Assembly: GCF_050033475.1 (NCBI RefSeq)
Contig: NZ_CP188319.1
Location: 1,054,001 to 1,118,000 of the forward strand
Reading direction: 5' to 3'
Source of the DNA: Cetobacterium sp050033475
GTDB lineage: Bacteria; Fusobacteriota; Fusobacteriia; Fusobacteriales; Fusobacteriaceae
Length of the DNA: 64,000 bases
Under the pieces are notes generated by a model. That model saw only the letters and a program-made list of their open reading frames with translations. It did not search any database and had not been told where the DNA came from. Positions 26,344-35,854 of this stretch are shown here, piece after piece (positions within the stretch are counted from its first letter, which is position 1; every line of letters begins with the position of its first letter). Both the position numbers and the translations under genes were made by a program.

Positions 26344-29300
26344 ATGGCAAAGAAAATGCAAACAATGGATGGAAACCAAGCTGCAGCTTATGCATCATAT
26401 GCGTTTACAGAAGTAGCAGGAATTTATCCTATAACACCATCATCACCAATGGCAGAATATACTGATGAATGGGCAGCAAGAGGAATGAAAAATATGTTCG
26501 GAACACCAGTAAAGGTTGTAGAAATGCAATCAGAAGCAGGAGCTGCTGGAACTGTTCACGGATCATTACAAGCAGGAGCTTTAACAACAACTTATACAGC
26601 TTCTCAAGGATTATTATTAAAAATACCTAATATGTATAAAATAGCAGGAGAGTTATTACCAGGTGTAATTCACGTTGCTGCAAGATCACTAGCTGCACAA
26701 GCATTATCAATCTTTGGAGATCACCAAGACGTATATGCAGCTAGACAAACTGGATTTGCAATGTTATTTGAAAGTTCAGTTCAAGAAGTAATGGATCTTT
26801 CAGGAGTGGCTCACTTAGCAGCTATAAAATCAAGAGTGCCTTTCATGAATATATTTGATGGATTCAGAACTTCTCATGAAATTCAAAAAGTAGAAGTAAT
26901 GGATTACGAAGTATTTAAGAACTTAGTAGATATGGATGCAATTCAAGCATTTAGAGAAAGAGCTTTAAATCCTGAGCATCCAGTAACAAGAGGAACTGCA
27001 CAAAATGATGATATTTACTTCCAAACAAGAGAAGCACAAAATAAATTCTATGATGCAGTACCAGATGTTGTTGCTGAATACATGGCAGAGATTTCAAAAG
27101 TAACAGGAAGAGAGTACAAACCATTTAATTATTACGGAGCTGCAGATGCAGAAAATGTTGTAATTGCAATGGGATCTGTATGTGAAACATTACAAGAAGT
27201 TGTAGATCACTTAAACTCTAAAGGAGAAAAAGTTGGTTTAATCAATGTTCACTTATATAGACCATTCTCTTCTAAGTACTTCTTCGATGTATTCCCTAAA
27301 ACAGTTAAGAGAATAGCAGTTTTAGATAGAACAAAAGAGCAAGGAGCAGTTGGAGAGCCATTATACTTAGATATCAGAGGATTATTCTATGATAAAGCAG
27401 ATGCGCCATTAATTATCGGTGGAAGATATGGATTATCTTCAAAAGATACAACACCAGCTCAAATGATCGCTGTATTTGATAACTTAAAAGCTACTGAGCC
27501 TAAAAATGATTTCACAGTAGGTATCGTTGATGACGTTACTTTCAAATCATTAGAAGTAGGAGCTACAGTAGATTTAGATAACGAAGGAATGACTGAGTGT
27601 CTATTCTTCGGATTAGGATCAGATGGAACAGTAGGAGCAAATAAAAACTCTATAAAAATCATCGGAGATAAAACAGATTTATATGCTCAAGGATACTTTG
27701 CATATGACTCTAAAAAATCAGGAGGTTCAACTAGATCTCACTTAAGATTTGGTAAACATCCAATCAGATCTACTTACTTAGTATCATCACCAGACTTCGT
27801 AGCATGTTCAGTACCTGCTTACTTAGGACAATATGATATGATTAGTGGATTAAAAGAAAATGGAACATTCTTATTAAACTGTGTATGGGATGAGAAAGAA
27901 GCTGTTGAGCATTTACCTAATTCAGTTAAAAAAGCTTTAGCTGAAAAAAATGCAAACTTCTATATCATAAATGCTAATAAATTAGCAGCAGAAATCGGTT
28001 TAGCAGGAAGAACAAATACAATTATGCAATCTGCATTCTTCAAATTAGCTAAAGTAATTCCATTTGAAGAAGCTCAAAACTATATGAAGCAATATGCTGA
28101 AAAAACATATGCTAAAAAAGGTGCAGAAATTGTAAGAATGAACTCAGAAGCTATTGATAAAGGAGCAGATGGATTAGTTAAAGTAACTGTAGATCCAGCT
28201 TGGGCTAACTTAGTTGCAGAAGCAAAACCAGCAACTAAAGAAGCTTGTTCTTGTTCAGGATGCGATTGTTCATCATTAGAGAAATTTGTAGAAAAAATTG
28301 TTAATCCAATAAATAGACTTGAAGGAGAGAAATTACCAGTTTCTACTTTCAATGGATATGAAGATGGAACATTTGAAAACGGAACTTCTGCTTTCGAAAA
28401 GAGAGGAGTAGCTGTAAACGTACCTGAGTGGGATGTAGACAAATGTATTCAATGTAACCAATGTTCATATGTATGTCCACACGCTGTAATTAGACCATTC
28501 TTAATCAATGAAGAAGAAATGGCAGCAGCTCCAAATGAGTTAAAAACTAAAAAACCAATTGGAAAAGGATTAGAAGGATTATCATATAAAATCCAAGTAT
28601 CTCCATTAGATTGTACAGGATGTGGACTATGTGCTAACGTTTGTCCTGCACCAGGAAAAGCATTAGTAATGGTACCAATTGCACAAGAAATGGAAGCTGG
28701 AGAGCAAGAAAATGCAGATTACTTATTCAAGAAAGTTACTTATAAAGATAACTTAATGGCTAAGAATACTGTAAAAGGATCTCAATTTGCACAACCATTA
28801 TTTGAATTCCATGGAGCTTGTGGAGGATGTGGAGAAACTCCTTACATCAAAGCAATAACTCAATTATTTGGAGACAGAATGATGATAGCAAACGCTACAG
28901 GATGTTCTTCAATTTATGGAGGATCAGCACCATCAACTCCATACACAACTAATAGCTGTGGACACGGTCCATCATGGGGTAACTCATTATTTGAGGATAA
29001 CGCAGAGTTTGGATACGGAATGGCTCAAGCTGTTGAAACTTTAAGAGATAAAATTCAACAAAAAATGGAAGAAAATATGGAATGTGTAGCTCCTGAAATG
29101 AAAGAGTTATTCCAAGCTTGGATTGAAAATAGAAAAAATGGAGCTATGACTCAAGAAATTAAAGAAAAATTAGTTCCAATGTTAGAAGCATGTGACTGTG
29201 AAGTTGCAAAAGAGATATTAAACTTAAAACAATATCTTGTTAAAAAATCTCAATGGATCTTCGGAGGAGACGGATGGGCTTATGACATCGGTTATGGAGG

Positions 29301-29916
29301 ATTAGACCACGTTTTAGCTTCTTCTGATGATGTTAACGTATTAGTTCTAGATACAGAAATCTATTCTAATACTGGAGGACAAGCTTCTAAATCAACAAGA
29401 TCTGGAGCAGTTGCTAAATTTGCTGCTGGTGGAAAACCTAATAAAAAGAAAGACTTAGCTGCAATTGCAATGTCTTATGGACATATATATGTAGCACAGG
29501 TTTCTATGGGTGCAAACCAACAACAATACTTAAAAGCTATAGCAGAAGCAGAAGCATATGATGGACCATCATTAATTATCGCTTATGCTCCTTGTATCAG
29601 TCATGGACTTAAAAAAGGTATGGGTAACAGCCAACAAGAAATGAAGGCTGCAACTGAGTGTGGATACTGGCCAATATTCAGATTTAACCCAGCTTTAGTA
29701 GCAGAAGGTAAAAACCCATTACAAATAGATTCTAAAGAACCTCAATGGGATAAATATGAAGACTACTTAATGGGAGAAGTTAGATACGCTACATTAACTA
29801 AATCTAAACCAGAAAGAGCAAAAGAATTATTTAAAGCAAATAAAGAAAATGCTCAAATGAGATGGAGACAATATCAAAGATTAGCAGCTTTAGATTATTC
29901 AGCTGAAGCAAAATAG
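26344..29916 (+). CDS. nifJ: Pyruvate:ferredoxin (flavodoxin) oxidoreductase
   Basis: This enzyme splits pyruvate with CoA into acetyl-CoA, CO2 and reduced ferredoxin. It is the single-chain homodimeric form, 1190 residues. Domains run in the usual order: pyruvate/TPP domain I (GIYPITPSSPMAE), domain II, the gamma domain, and an 8Fe-type ferredoxin insert with clusters at C701/704/707/711 and C757/760/763/767. The TPP domain follows, with the third cluster's C826, C829, C854 and C1084. An upstream in-frame TTG (26323) is less likely than the ATG at 26344, which sits 5 bases after AGGAGG. It feeds Pta-AckA and AdhE with acetyl-CoA. Confidence 0.97.
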   Translation: MAKKMQTMDGNQAAAYASYAFTEVAGIYPITPSSPMAEYTDEWAARGMKNMFGTPVKVVEMQSEAGAAGTVHGSLQAGALTTTYTASQGLLLKIPNMYKIAGELLPGVIHVAARSLAAQALSIFGDHQDVYAARQTGFAMLFESSVQEVMDLSGVAHLAAIKSRVPFMNIFDGFRTSHEIQKVEVMDYEVFKNLVDMDAIQAFRERALNPEHPVTRGTAQNDDIYFQTREAQNKFYDAVPDVVAEYMAEISKVTGREYKPFNYYGAADAENVVIAMGSVCETLQEVVDHLNSKGEKVGLINVHLYRPFSSKYFFDVFPKTVKRIAVLDRTKEQGAVGEPLYLDIRGLFYDKADAPLIIGGRYGLSSKDTTPAQMIAVFDNLKATEPKNDFTVGIVDDVTFKSLEVGATVDLDNEGMTECLFFGLGSDGTVGANKNSIKIIGDKTDLYAQGYFAYDSKKSGGSTRSHLRFGKHPIRSTYLVSSPDFVACSVPAYLGQYDMISGLKENGTFLLNCVWDEKEAVEHLPNSVKKALAEKNANFYIINANKLAAEIGLAGRTNTIMQSAFFKLAKVIPFEEAQNYMKQYAEKTYAKKGAEIVRMNSEAIDKGADGLVKVTVDPAWANLVAEAKPATKEACSCSGCDCSSLEKFVEKIVNPINRLEGEKLPVSTFNGYEDGTFENGTSAFEKRGVAVNVPEWDVDKCIQCNQCSYVCPHAVIRPFLINEEEMAAAPNELKTKKPIGKGLEGLSYKIQVSPLDCTGCGLCANVCPAPGKALVMVPIAQEMEAGEQENADYLFKKVTYKDNLMAKNTVKGSQFAQPLFEFHGACGGCGETPYIKAITQLFGDRMMIANATGCSSIYGGSAPSTPYTTNSCGHGPSWGNSLFEDNAEFGYGMAQAVETLRDKIQQKMEENMECVAPEMKELFQAWIENRKNGAMTQEIKEKLVPMLEACDCEVAKEILNLKQYLVKKSQWIFGGDGWAYDIGYGGLDHVLASSDDVNVLVLDTEIYSNTGGQASKSTRSGAVAKFAAGGKPNKKKDLAAIAMSYGHIYVAQVSMGANQQQYLKAIAEAEAYDGPSLIIAYAPCISHGLKKGMGNSQQEMKAATECGYWPIFRFNPALVAEGKNPLQIDSKEPQWDKYEDYLMGEVRYATLTKSKPERAKELFKANKENAQMRWRQYQRLAALDYSAEAK

Positions 29917-29938
29917 TTCTTTGAAGATTGAATAAATT

Positions 29939-29969
29939 AAAAGGAGGAATATCAATTCCTCCTTTTTTT
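29939..29969 (+). terminator. Bidirectional terminator between nifJ and the skp-like gene
   Basis: A 12-bp stem (29939-29950 with 29955-29966) closes on ATCA, with A run before and T run after, so it can act on both strands. It separates two convergent genes. Confidence 0.9.
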
Positions 29970-30480
29970 AATTTATAAAATTATCTTCAAAATATTTAGT
30001 TGAATCTAAAGGTATTGTTTTAGGATTATTTAATGATTCGAGAACTTTATTTGTAATATCTACACCGCCGTAGATTAAAGCAGAACGGTCTAAAAGAATA
30101 TCTAAATCTTCTTCTTTTCCAATAATCAAAGCAGCAATGGAGATATCTCTTTGTAATTCAGATAAATATTCCTGTTGTTGGATATCAATTTGTTTTTGTG
30201 ATTCTGCAGTTTTTTCTTCTAGCTTCTTTTCTAATTTAGCTAAATTATTTTTTTCCTTGGAAGTTGGTTGCTTCTTTTTTAAAATTTTTTCTTCTATTTT
30301 TAAAAGAGTATTTTTTTCTTTTAGTAATTGTTGTTCTTGAAGAAGCTTAAAATTCTCTAATTTTTTTTCTAAAGTATCTTTTTTTTTGTAATTATTAAAA
30401 ATGATATTACTATCAATGACGCCAATATCACAGGCCAAAGTAGCAGAAAAAATTGTAAAAAACAAAAGTAAAAAATTCAT
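29968..30480 (-). CDS. OmpH/Skp-like periplasmic chaperone
   Basis: A 170-residue protein with a predicted signal peptide (NFLLLFFTIFSATLA, cut near residue 16) and a short strand GVIDSNIIFNNY. A long lysine/glutamate-rich coiled-coil (about 30-115) follows, then a conserved end YLSELQRDISIAALIIGKEEDLDILLDRSALIYGGVDIT, the Skp/OmpH pattern. Skp holds unfolded outer-membrane proteins in the periplasm. The usual neighbours (bamA, lpxD) are absent. The Cys after the signal region lacks a proper lipobox, so it is not called a lipoprotein. The gene is alone and convergent with nifJ. Confidence 0.8.
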   Translation of the reverse strand: MNFLLLFFTIFSATLACDIGVIDSNIIFNNYKKKDTLEKKLENFKLLQEQQLLKEKNTLLKIEEKILKKKQPTSKEKNNLAKLEKKLEEKTAESQKQIDIQQQEYLSELQRDISIAALIIGKEEDLDILLDRSALIYGGVDITNKVLESLNNPKTIPLDSTKYFEDNFIN

Positions 30481-30542
30481 ATAAATCCCCTTTTATTAAA
30501 ACTTGGTTTTTTAAAATTATACATTATTTTTAAAATATTTGA

Positions 30543-30548
30543 TATAAT
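30543..30548 (+). promoter_or_regulatory. Possible extended -10 for the PBP gene
   Basis: TATAAT preceded by TGA (TGATATAAT at 30540-30548), with no good -35. The distance to the PBP start (30 bases) fits a short leader. Confidence 0.4.
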
Positions 30549-30577
30549 AATTCTATAATTGTTCTGGGAGGTTTTTT

Positions 30578-32722
30578 ATGTGGAAAATTTTGAAATTAAT
30601 AGCCTTATTAGCTAATTTTATAGGGATATTAGTTTCTTTATATTATAGAAAATATTTATATGTCAGTGGGTTATTAATACTATTAGTCTATTTGATGATA
30701 ATATGTTATCAATGGAAAAGAAATAAAGAAATAAAAAATTTTAATATAAGATCAGTTGCAAGTATGAATATAGTTGGACTTTTTTTATGTTTATTATTAT
30801 TTAGATTAACTTATATACAGGGATTTAAAAAGGAAGAATATTCCCAAGCAATTAGTAAACAAATATTAAGTTCTAAAAGATTTTTAGGAAATAGAGGAAC
30901 TATTTACGATGCTTTAGGTAAGCGGTTAGCGTATAATACAAATATATATACCTTAATTATAAATCCGAAGTTTGCTTTAGAGAATCCAGAAACTTTAACA
31001 GTTATAAAGGAATTTATAAAAAATGGATATATTGAAGGAAAATATCCTCAATTGGAACAAGAAATTATTTCAATGGGAGAAAAAAATAAAATGTATAAAA
31101 TATTAGGAAAAAATATAGGCGATAAAGAAAAAGATGAAATGATGGAAATCATGAATAAATATAATAAAGATTTAGTAAGAAAAAAAGTGCTTATATATAC
31201 TCCTGAGAATAAAAGAAGATATTTTAGAAGTGATTTGTTTTTTAATTTAGTTGGAAACGTTGGATATAGGGGAGAAGATAAGATACAAACTGGAATTTTT
31301 GGAATAGAAAAAGAATATGAGGAATATTTAAAAGGGATTGAATTAATAAAAAAAATACCAAGTACTAGAGGAAGAATTGGAATAAAATTACCAACTTCTA
31401 AAATGGATGTAACTGAAGATTTAGATGGAAAAAATGTTTATTTAACAATAGATAGTGATATTCATTATATACTAAATGATGAATTAAAGAAAGAATTTGA
31501 TAAAACAAAAGCTGAAGAGGCTTATGCAATTGTTGCAGATCCAAATACAGGAAGAATTTTAGCTACGAGTTCATATAGTAGAAAAAAAGAAGTTAGGAAT
31601 CCACTATTTCAGAATCAGGTAGAACCAGGATCAATATTTAAACCAATAATTGTGGCAGCGGCATTAAATTCAGGATATATAAAAAGAACTTCTACTTTTG
31701 ATATTGGAGATGGAAAAATAAAAAAATATAATCACATAATAAAAGAGAGTAGTAGAAGTGTTAAAGGAATATTGACAGTAGATGAAATTTTAGAAAAATC
31801 AAGTAATGTTGGAATGGTTTTAATAGGTGATAGATTTACTGATGAAGAATTTGAAGGATATTTAAAAAAATATGGTTTATATGATAAAACCGATGTAGAT
31901 TTTCCATATGAAAGAAAACCATATACAGTTTCTTATAAAAAATGGGATAAGTTAAAGAAAAGTACAATGGCATTTGGACAAGGAATAGTAGTAACACCAG
32001 TTCAGATGATATCGGCTTTTTCCGCTGTGGTAAATGGCGGAATTTTATACAAGCCATATTTAGTAGATAAAATAGTAGATAAAAATGGAGTTGTAATTAG
32101 AAGAAACTTACCAACTCCAGTAAGAAGAGTTATAAGTGAAAATGTTTCTAAAACTATGAGAGAAATTTTAGAAAAAGCAGTTGAAGAAGGAACAGTTAAA
32201 AATGCTGGAGTAGAGGGTTATAGAGTAGGTGGAAAAACAGGAACAGCACAGATAAGTGATAATGGAAAATATGTGAAACACGAATATTTAGCATCGACAG
32301 TTGGATTTTTTCCTGTGGATAAACCAAAATATATAATACTGGTAATGGTTTTAAAACCTCAGGCAGATATACTTTACCATAGATTTGGAGGAGCAGTTGC
32401 AGCACCAGTTGTTGGGGAAGTTATAAGAAGAGTTACTAAGGCTAAAAATATTTATTCAGAAGATATAGCTCAGATAAATATGAATACTCTTTTAGTCAAA
32501 GATAAAACTCAAGATAAAGAAAAGTTAGAAGAAATGAATATAGATTCTATGCCAGATTTAAAAGGAATGAGTGCAAGAGATGTATTAAATCTTTTTAAGG
32601 ATTCTGAATATGAAATAAAAGTAACTGGAACAGGTTCTGTAATAAGTCAGTATCCAAAAGTAGGAGATAAAATGGATAATGTAAAAACCATTAGAGTTAT
32701 CTTGAGCAGGGAGATAAAATAA
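30578..32722 (+). CDS. Class B penicillin-binding protein with C-terminal PASTA domain
   Basis: A 714-residue peptidoglycan transpeptidase. The N terminus has about three hydrophobic segments (7-27, 29-47, 65-83), then the dimerisation domain (RGTIYDALGKRLAYN). The transpeptidase domain has SIFK (S352-K355), SSN (408-410) and KTGT (553-556), all intact. Residues about 655-713 (MPDLKGMSARDVLNLFKDS) form one PASTA domain. The FtsI/SpoVD class makes septal or elongation cross-links with an SEDS partner, which is not in the window. The position beside ftsB-like and glpX does not decide between the two roles. Confidence 0.9.
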   Translation: MWKILKLIALLANFIGILVSLYYRKYLYVSGLLILLVYLMIICYQWKRNKEIKNFNIRSVASMNIVGLFLCLLLFRLTYIQGFKKEEYSQAISKQILSSKRFLGNRGTIYDALGKRLAYNTNIYTLIINPKFALENPETLTVIKEFIKNGYIEGKYPQLEQEIISMGEKNKMYKILGKNIGDKEKDEMMEIMNKYNKDLVRKKVLIYTPENKRRYFRSDLFFNLVGNVGYRGEDKIQTGIFGIEKEYEEYLKGIELIKKIPSTRGRIGIKLPTSKMDVTEDLDGKNVYLTIDSDIHYILNDELKKEFDKTKAEEAYAIVADPNTGRILATSSYSRKKEVRNPLFQNQVEPGSIFKPIIVAAALNSGYIKRTSTFDIGDGKIKKYNHIIKESSRSVKGILTVDEILEKSSNVGMVLIGDRFTDEEFEGYLKKYGLYDKTDVDFPYERKPYTVSYKKWDKLKKSTMAFGQGIVVTPVQMISAFSAVVNGGILYKPYLVDKIVDKNGVVIRRNLPTPVRRVISENVSKTMREILEKAVEEGTVKNAGVEGYRVGGKTGTAQISDNGKYVKHEYLASTVGFFPVDKPKYIILVMVLKPQADILYHRFGGAVAAPVVGEVIRRVTKAKNIYSEDIAQINMNTLLVKDKTQDKEKLEEMNIDSMPDLKGMSARDVLNLFKDSEYEIKVTGTGSVISQYPKVGDKMDNVKTIRVILSREIK

Positions 32723-35010
32723 TGAGATATTATAAGATATATATAGATGGAACTAATGAATTTTATACATACTGTGATGAGAAGGATCAATATGATATAG
32801 GGGATTCTGTAGAAGTTTCTTTTAGAAATAGAATAAAAGGTGGAATAATAATCTCTTTAGATAAAACATCAGAATTTTCATTTAAAGTCTTACCTATTAA
32901 AAAAAAATTAGAGTCTCAACTTTCTTATAAAAAAGAATTTATAAAGCTTTTACTTTGGATAAGGGACTATTATATGTGTTCCTTTGATCAAGTATTTAGT
33001 GCAGCGATTCCTGCTGGATTAAATATAAAATATGAAAAAATATATTATTTAAATGAAAATAAAAAAATATATATAAATGAAAATTTAAAAACATATTTTT
33101 TAGAAAAATCTCGTGTAAGATTGATAACATTAAAAAAATATTTTTCAAAGGAAAGAATAAAAGAGGCTATAGAAAAGAAAGTATTAATAGAAAATGATAA
33201 ATGGTATACATATGAAGAGATAAATAAATCTAACTTTAAAGACTTTAAAGAATTTTTTCATAAAAAAAAATCTATTGGCGAGAATACTTTAACTAATATT
33301 TTTTCACAAAAAGAAATAGAAATGGCTTTAAAAAATAATGAACTTATTGAAGAAAGAAGAATTAAAAATTTTAAAGAGAAAGAAAATGAAATTATATTAG
33401 AACATGGTAATCTTGAATTTCCAGAAGAGAAAAAATTAAATGAAGAACAGGAAAATGTAAAAAATGGAATAATAAATTCCACTAAAAAACATTTTTTGAT
33501 TAAAGGGATAACAGGTTCTGGAAAAACAGAAGTCTATATTAACTTAATTAGAAAGGGTTTAGAAAAGGGACGAGGTTCAATATTTCTTGTCCCTGAAATT
33601 TCTTTAACCCCACAAATGGTAAAACGATTTCAAGAAGAATTTGGAGAAAATATAGCTATTTTGCACAGTAAAATGACTTCCAAGGAAAGAGCTCAAGAAT
33701 GGTATGAATTATATACTGGAAATAAAAAAATAGTTTTAGGAGTTAGATCGGCTATATTTGCACCGGTAAAAGATTTAGAATATATTATTATAGATGAAGA
33801 ACATGAAAATAGTTATAAACAAGATAGTAATCCAAGATATAATGCTAAATACGTTGCGATAAAAAGAGGGGAACTTGAAGGTGCTAAAATAGTTTTAGGT
33901 TCTGCAACACCATCTATTGAAAGTTATTATTACGGAAAAAAAGGTATATTTGAATTATATTATATGAATCATAGATATAAAAATGCCAAGTTGCCAGAGA
34001 TGGAAGTAGTTGATATGAAAGAAGAAAATAATAGTTTTTTTAGTGAAAAATTATTAAAAGCTATAAGAGAAACTCTTCTAAGGAAGGAACAAGTAATATT
34101 ACTATTAAATAGAAAAGGTTATTCAACTTTAATTCAATGTGGAGATTGTGGTTATATAGAGGAGTGTGAACATTGCTCTATAAAAATGAATTATTATTCC
34201 AGTGGAAAAATTTTAAAATGTAATTATTGTGGAATAACTAAAAAATTTACAGGCCATTGTAGTAGTTGTGGTAGTACTAATTTAATCCATAGTGGAAAAG
34301 GTGTAGAAAGAGTAGAAGAGGAATTAAAAAAATATTTTCCTGTGGAAATAATTAGAGTTGATGGAGATGTTTCCAAAGAGAAAAATTTTTATGAAAATAT
34401 GTATAAAGATTTTTCCTCTGGAAAATATAAAATAATGATTGGAACACAGATGATTGCAAAGGGATTGCATTTTCCCAATGTAACTTTGGTGGGAGTAATC
34501 AATGGAGATACGGTATTATCAATACCTGATTTTAGATCTGGAGAGAGAACATATCAATTGATAACACAGGTTGCAGGAAGAGCTGGTAGAGGTGATAAGG
34601 AAGGTAAAGTTATCATTCAAACATATCAGCCAGAAAGTTATGTTATAAAAAAGATATTAGAAGATGACTATGAGGGATTTTATAATAGAGAAATAGAAAA
34701 TAGAGAAATTTTATTCTATCCACCATTTTCAAAAATTATAAATATAGGAATATCTTCAACTAAAGAAGATATATTGGAAAAAATATCAAATGAAATAGCT
34801 AAGGAAATAAAAGATGAAAATGTAGAAATACACGGTCCTATGAAAAGTTTAGTTTATAAAGTAAAGGATAGATATAGATATAATATTTTTATAAAGGGAA
34901 AAAGAGAAAATATAAATAAATATAAATTTTTATTGAGCGAAAAGTTAAAAAAATTTAAGGGAAAAGATTATAGAGTAGTTGTAGATATAGACCCTATAAA
35001 TCTAATATGA
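32722..35010 (+). CDS. priA: Primosomal protein N' (PriA helicase)
   Basis: PriA restarts collapsed replication forks. The 762-residue protein has an N-terminal 3'-DNA-binding domain, Walker A GITGSGKTEVYINL (about 260-273) and the DEEH box (IIIDEEHENSY). The eight-Cys zinc region (CGDCGYIEECEHC, CNYCG, CSSCG) and QVAGRAGRGDKEGKV follow. The start shares one base with the PBP stop (TAATG), so the two are translationally coupled. Confidence 0.96.
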   Translation: MRYYKIYIDGTNEFYTYCDEKDQYDIGDSVEVSFRNRIKGGIIISLDKTSEFSFKVLPIKKKLESQLSYKKEFIKLLLWIRDYYMCSFDQVFSAAIPAGLNIKYEKIYYLNENKKIYINENLKTYFLEKSRVRLITLKKYFSKERIKEAIEKKVLIENDKWYTYEEINKSNFKDFKEFFHKKKSIGENTLTNIFSQKEIEMALKNNELIEERRIKNFKEKENEIILEHGNLEFPEEKKLNEEQENVKNGIINSTKKHFLIKGITGSGKTEVYINLIRKGLEKGRGSIFLVPEISLTPQMVKRFQEEFGENIAILHSKMTSKERAQEWYELYTGNKKIVLGVRSAIFAPVKDLEYIIIDEEHENSYKQDSNPRYNAKYVAIKRGELEGAKIVLGSATPSIESYYYGKKGIFELYYMNHRYKNAKLPEMEVVDMKEENNSFFSEKLLKAIRETLLRKEQVILLLNRKGYSTLIQCGDCGYIEECEHCSIKMNYYSSGKILKCNYCGITKKFTGHCSSCGSTNLIHSGKGVERVEEELKKYFPVEIIRVDGDVSKEKNFYENMYKDFSSGKYKIMIGTQMIAKGLHFPNVTLVGVINGDTVLSIPDFRSGERTYQLITQVAGRAGRGDKEGKVIIQTYQPESYVIKKILEDDYEGFYNREIENREILFYPPFSKIINIGISSTKEDILEKISNEIAKEIKDENVEIHGPMKSLVYKVKDRYRYNIFIKGKRENINKYKFLLSEKLKKFKGKDYRVVVDIDPINLI

Positions 35011-35016
35011 TATAAT
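34988..35016 (+). promoter_or_regulatory. Probable promoter for def-ftsB-glpX
   Basis: TAGACC at 34988-34993, 17-base spacer, TATAAT at 35011-35016 preceded by TGA (extended -10). It overlaps the end of priA. Confidence 0.55.
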
Positions 35017-35052
35017 AAATAGAAAAAAGAAAAATTTAAGAGGTGTAAAATA

Positions 35053-35556
35053 ATGTTATATGAAATTAAAATATATGGAGCAGAAAGTTTAAGGACAGTT
35101 TCTACAGCTGTAGAAGTAATTGATGATGAAATAAGAGAAATATTAGAGAACATGGTTGAAACTATGCATGATGTTAAGGGAGTTGGATTGGCAGCTCCTC
35201 AAGTTGGAATAAATAAAAGAATGTTTGTAATTGATGTAGGAGACGATAAAGTTAGAAAAGTTATAAATCCAGAATTATTAGAATTATCAGATAAAATAGA
35301 AGACTGTGAAGAGGGATGCTTAAGTGTACCTGGGATTTATAAGAGTGTAAAGAGATCTACAGTAGTAAAAGTTAAATATACAGATGAAAATGGAAATGAA
35401 ATTATAGAAGAGGCAGATGGACTTTTAGCAAGAGCATTTCAACATGAATATGATCATTTAGAAGCTATATTATTTGTAGATAAAGTTTCTCCAATTGCTA
35501 AAAGAATGATTTCAAAAAAATTACAATTATTAAAAAAAGATAGTATAAAAAAGTAA
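35053..35556 (+). CDS. def: Peptide deformylase
   Basis: Def removes the N-formyl group from nascent proteins. The 167-residue protein has all three motifs: GVGLAAPQVGI, EGCLSVPG (metal Cys) and QHEYDHL (the HExxH variant HEYDH with two metal-binding His and the catalytic Glu). The usual partner fmt is not next to it; an ftsB-like gene follows by 16 bases. Confidence 0.96.
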   Translation: MLYEIKIYGAESLRTVSTAVEVIDDEIREILENMVETMHDVKGVGLAAPQVGINKRMFVIDVGDDKVRKVINPELLELSDKIEDCEEGCLSVPGIYKSVKRSTVVKVKYTDENGNEIIEEADGLLARAFQHEYDHLEAILFVDKVSPIAKRMISKKLQLLKKDSIKK

Positions 35557-35572
35557 AATATTAGGAGGAGAG

Positions 35573-35854
35573 ATGGGAAAAGTTATTCTGTTTTGTATTG
35601 TAATAATGAATCTCTCTATTTTTGGAACATCAATATATAGAAGTTGTGTAAGAATAGAAAATTTAAAAGAAGAATTAAAGCTTATAGAGGAAAATAAAAT
35701 AGAACTTAATGAAAAAATTCAAGAGTATGATAACCTTTTAAATCAATTGAAGGATCCTTTTTATAGAGAAAAAATAGCAAGAGATAGATTGCAGATGAAA
35801 AAAGAAGGAGAAGTAATTTACAGATCAATAGATATTAAGCAGGAGGAGAAATGA
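35573..35854 (+). CDS. Septum formation initiator family protein (FtsB/DivIC-like)
   Basis: A 93-residue protein with one N-terminal membrane helix (about 3-20) and a coiled-coil (about 27-60). The conserved DPFYREKIARDRLQMKKEGEVIY segment is the FtsB/DivIC signature after the coil. Such proteins bridge FtsQ and FtsL in the divisome. The stop overlaps the glpX start (ATGA), so the two genes are coupled. No ftsL or ftsQ is nearby. Confidence 0.85.
   Translation: MGKVILFCIVIMNLSIFGTSIYRSCVRIENLKEELKLIEENKIELNEKIQEYDNLLNQLKDPFYREKIARDRLQMKKEGEVIYRSIDIKQEEK

Noticed and set aside
28080..28442. A 120-codon open frame antisense to nifJ
   Set aside because: It lies wholly inside nifJ, has no ribosome-binding site and shows no known domain.
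29968..30480. Lipoprotein reading of the Skp-like protein because of a Cys after its signal peptide
   Set aside because: The residues before the Cys (T-L-A) do not fit a standard lipobox, so a normal signal peptide is more likely.
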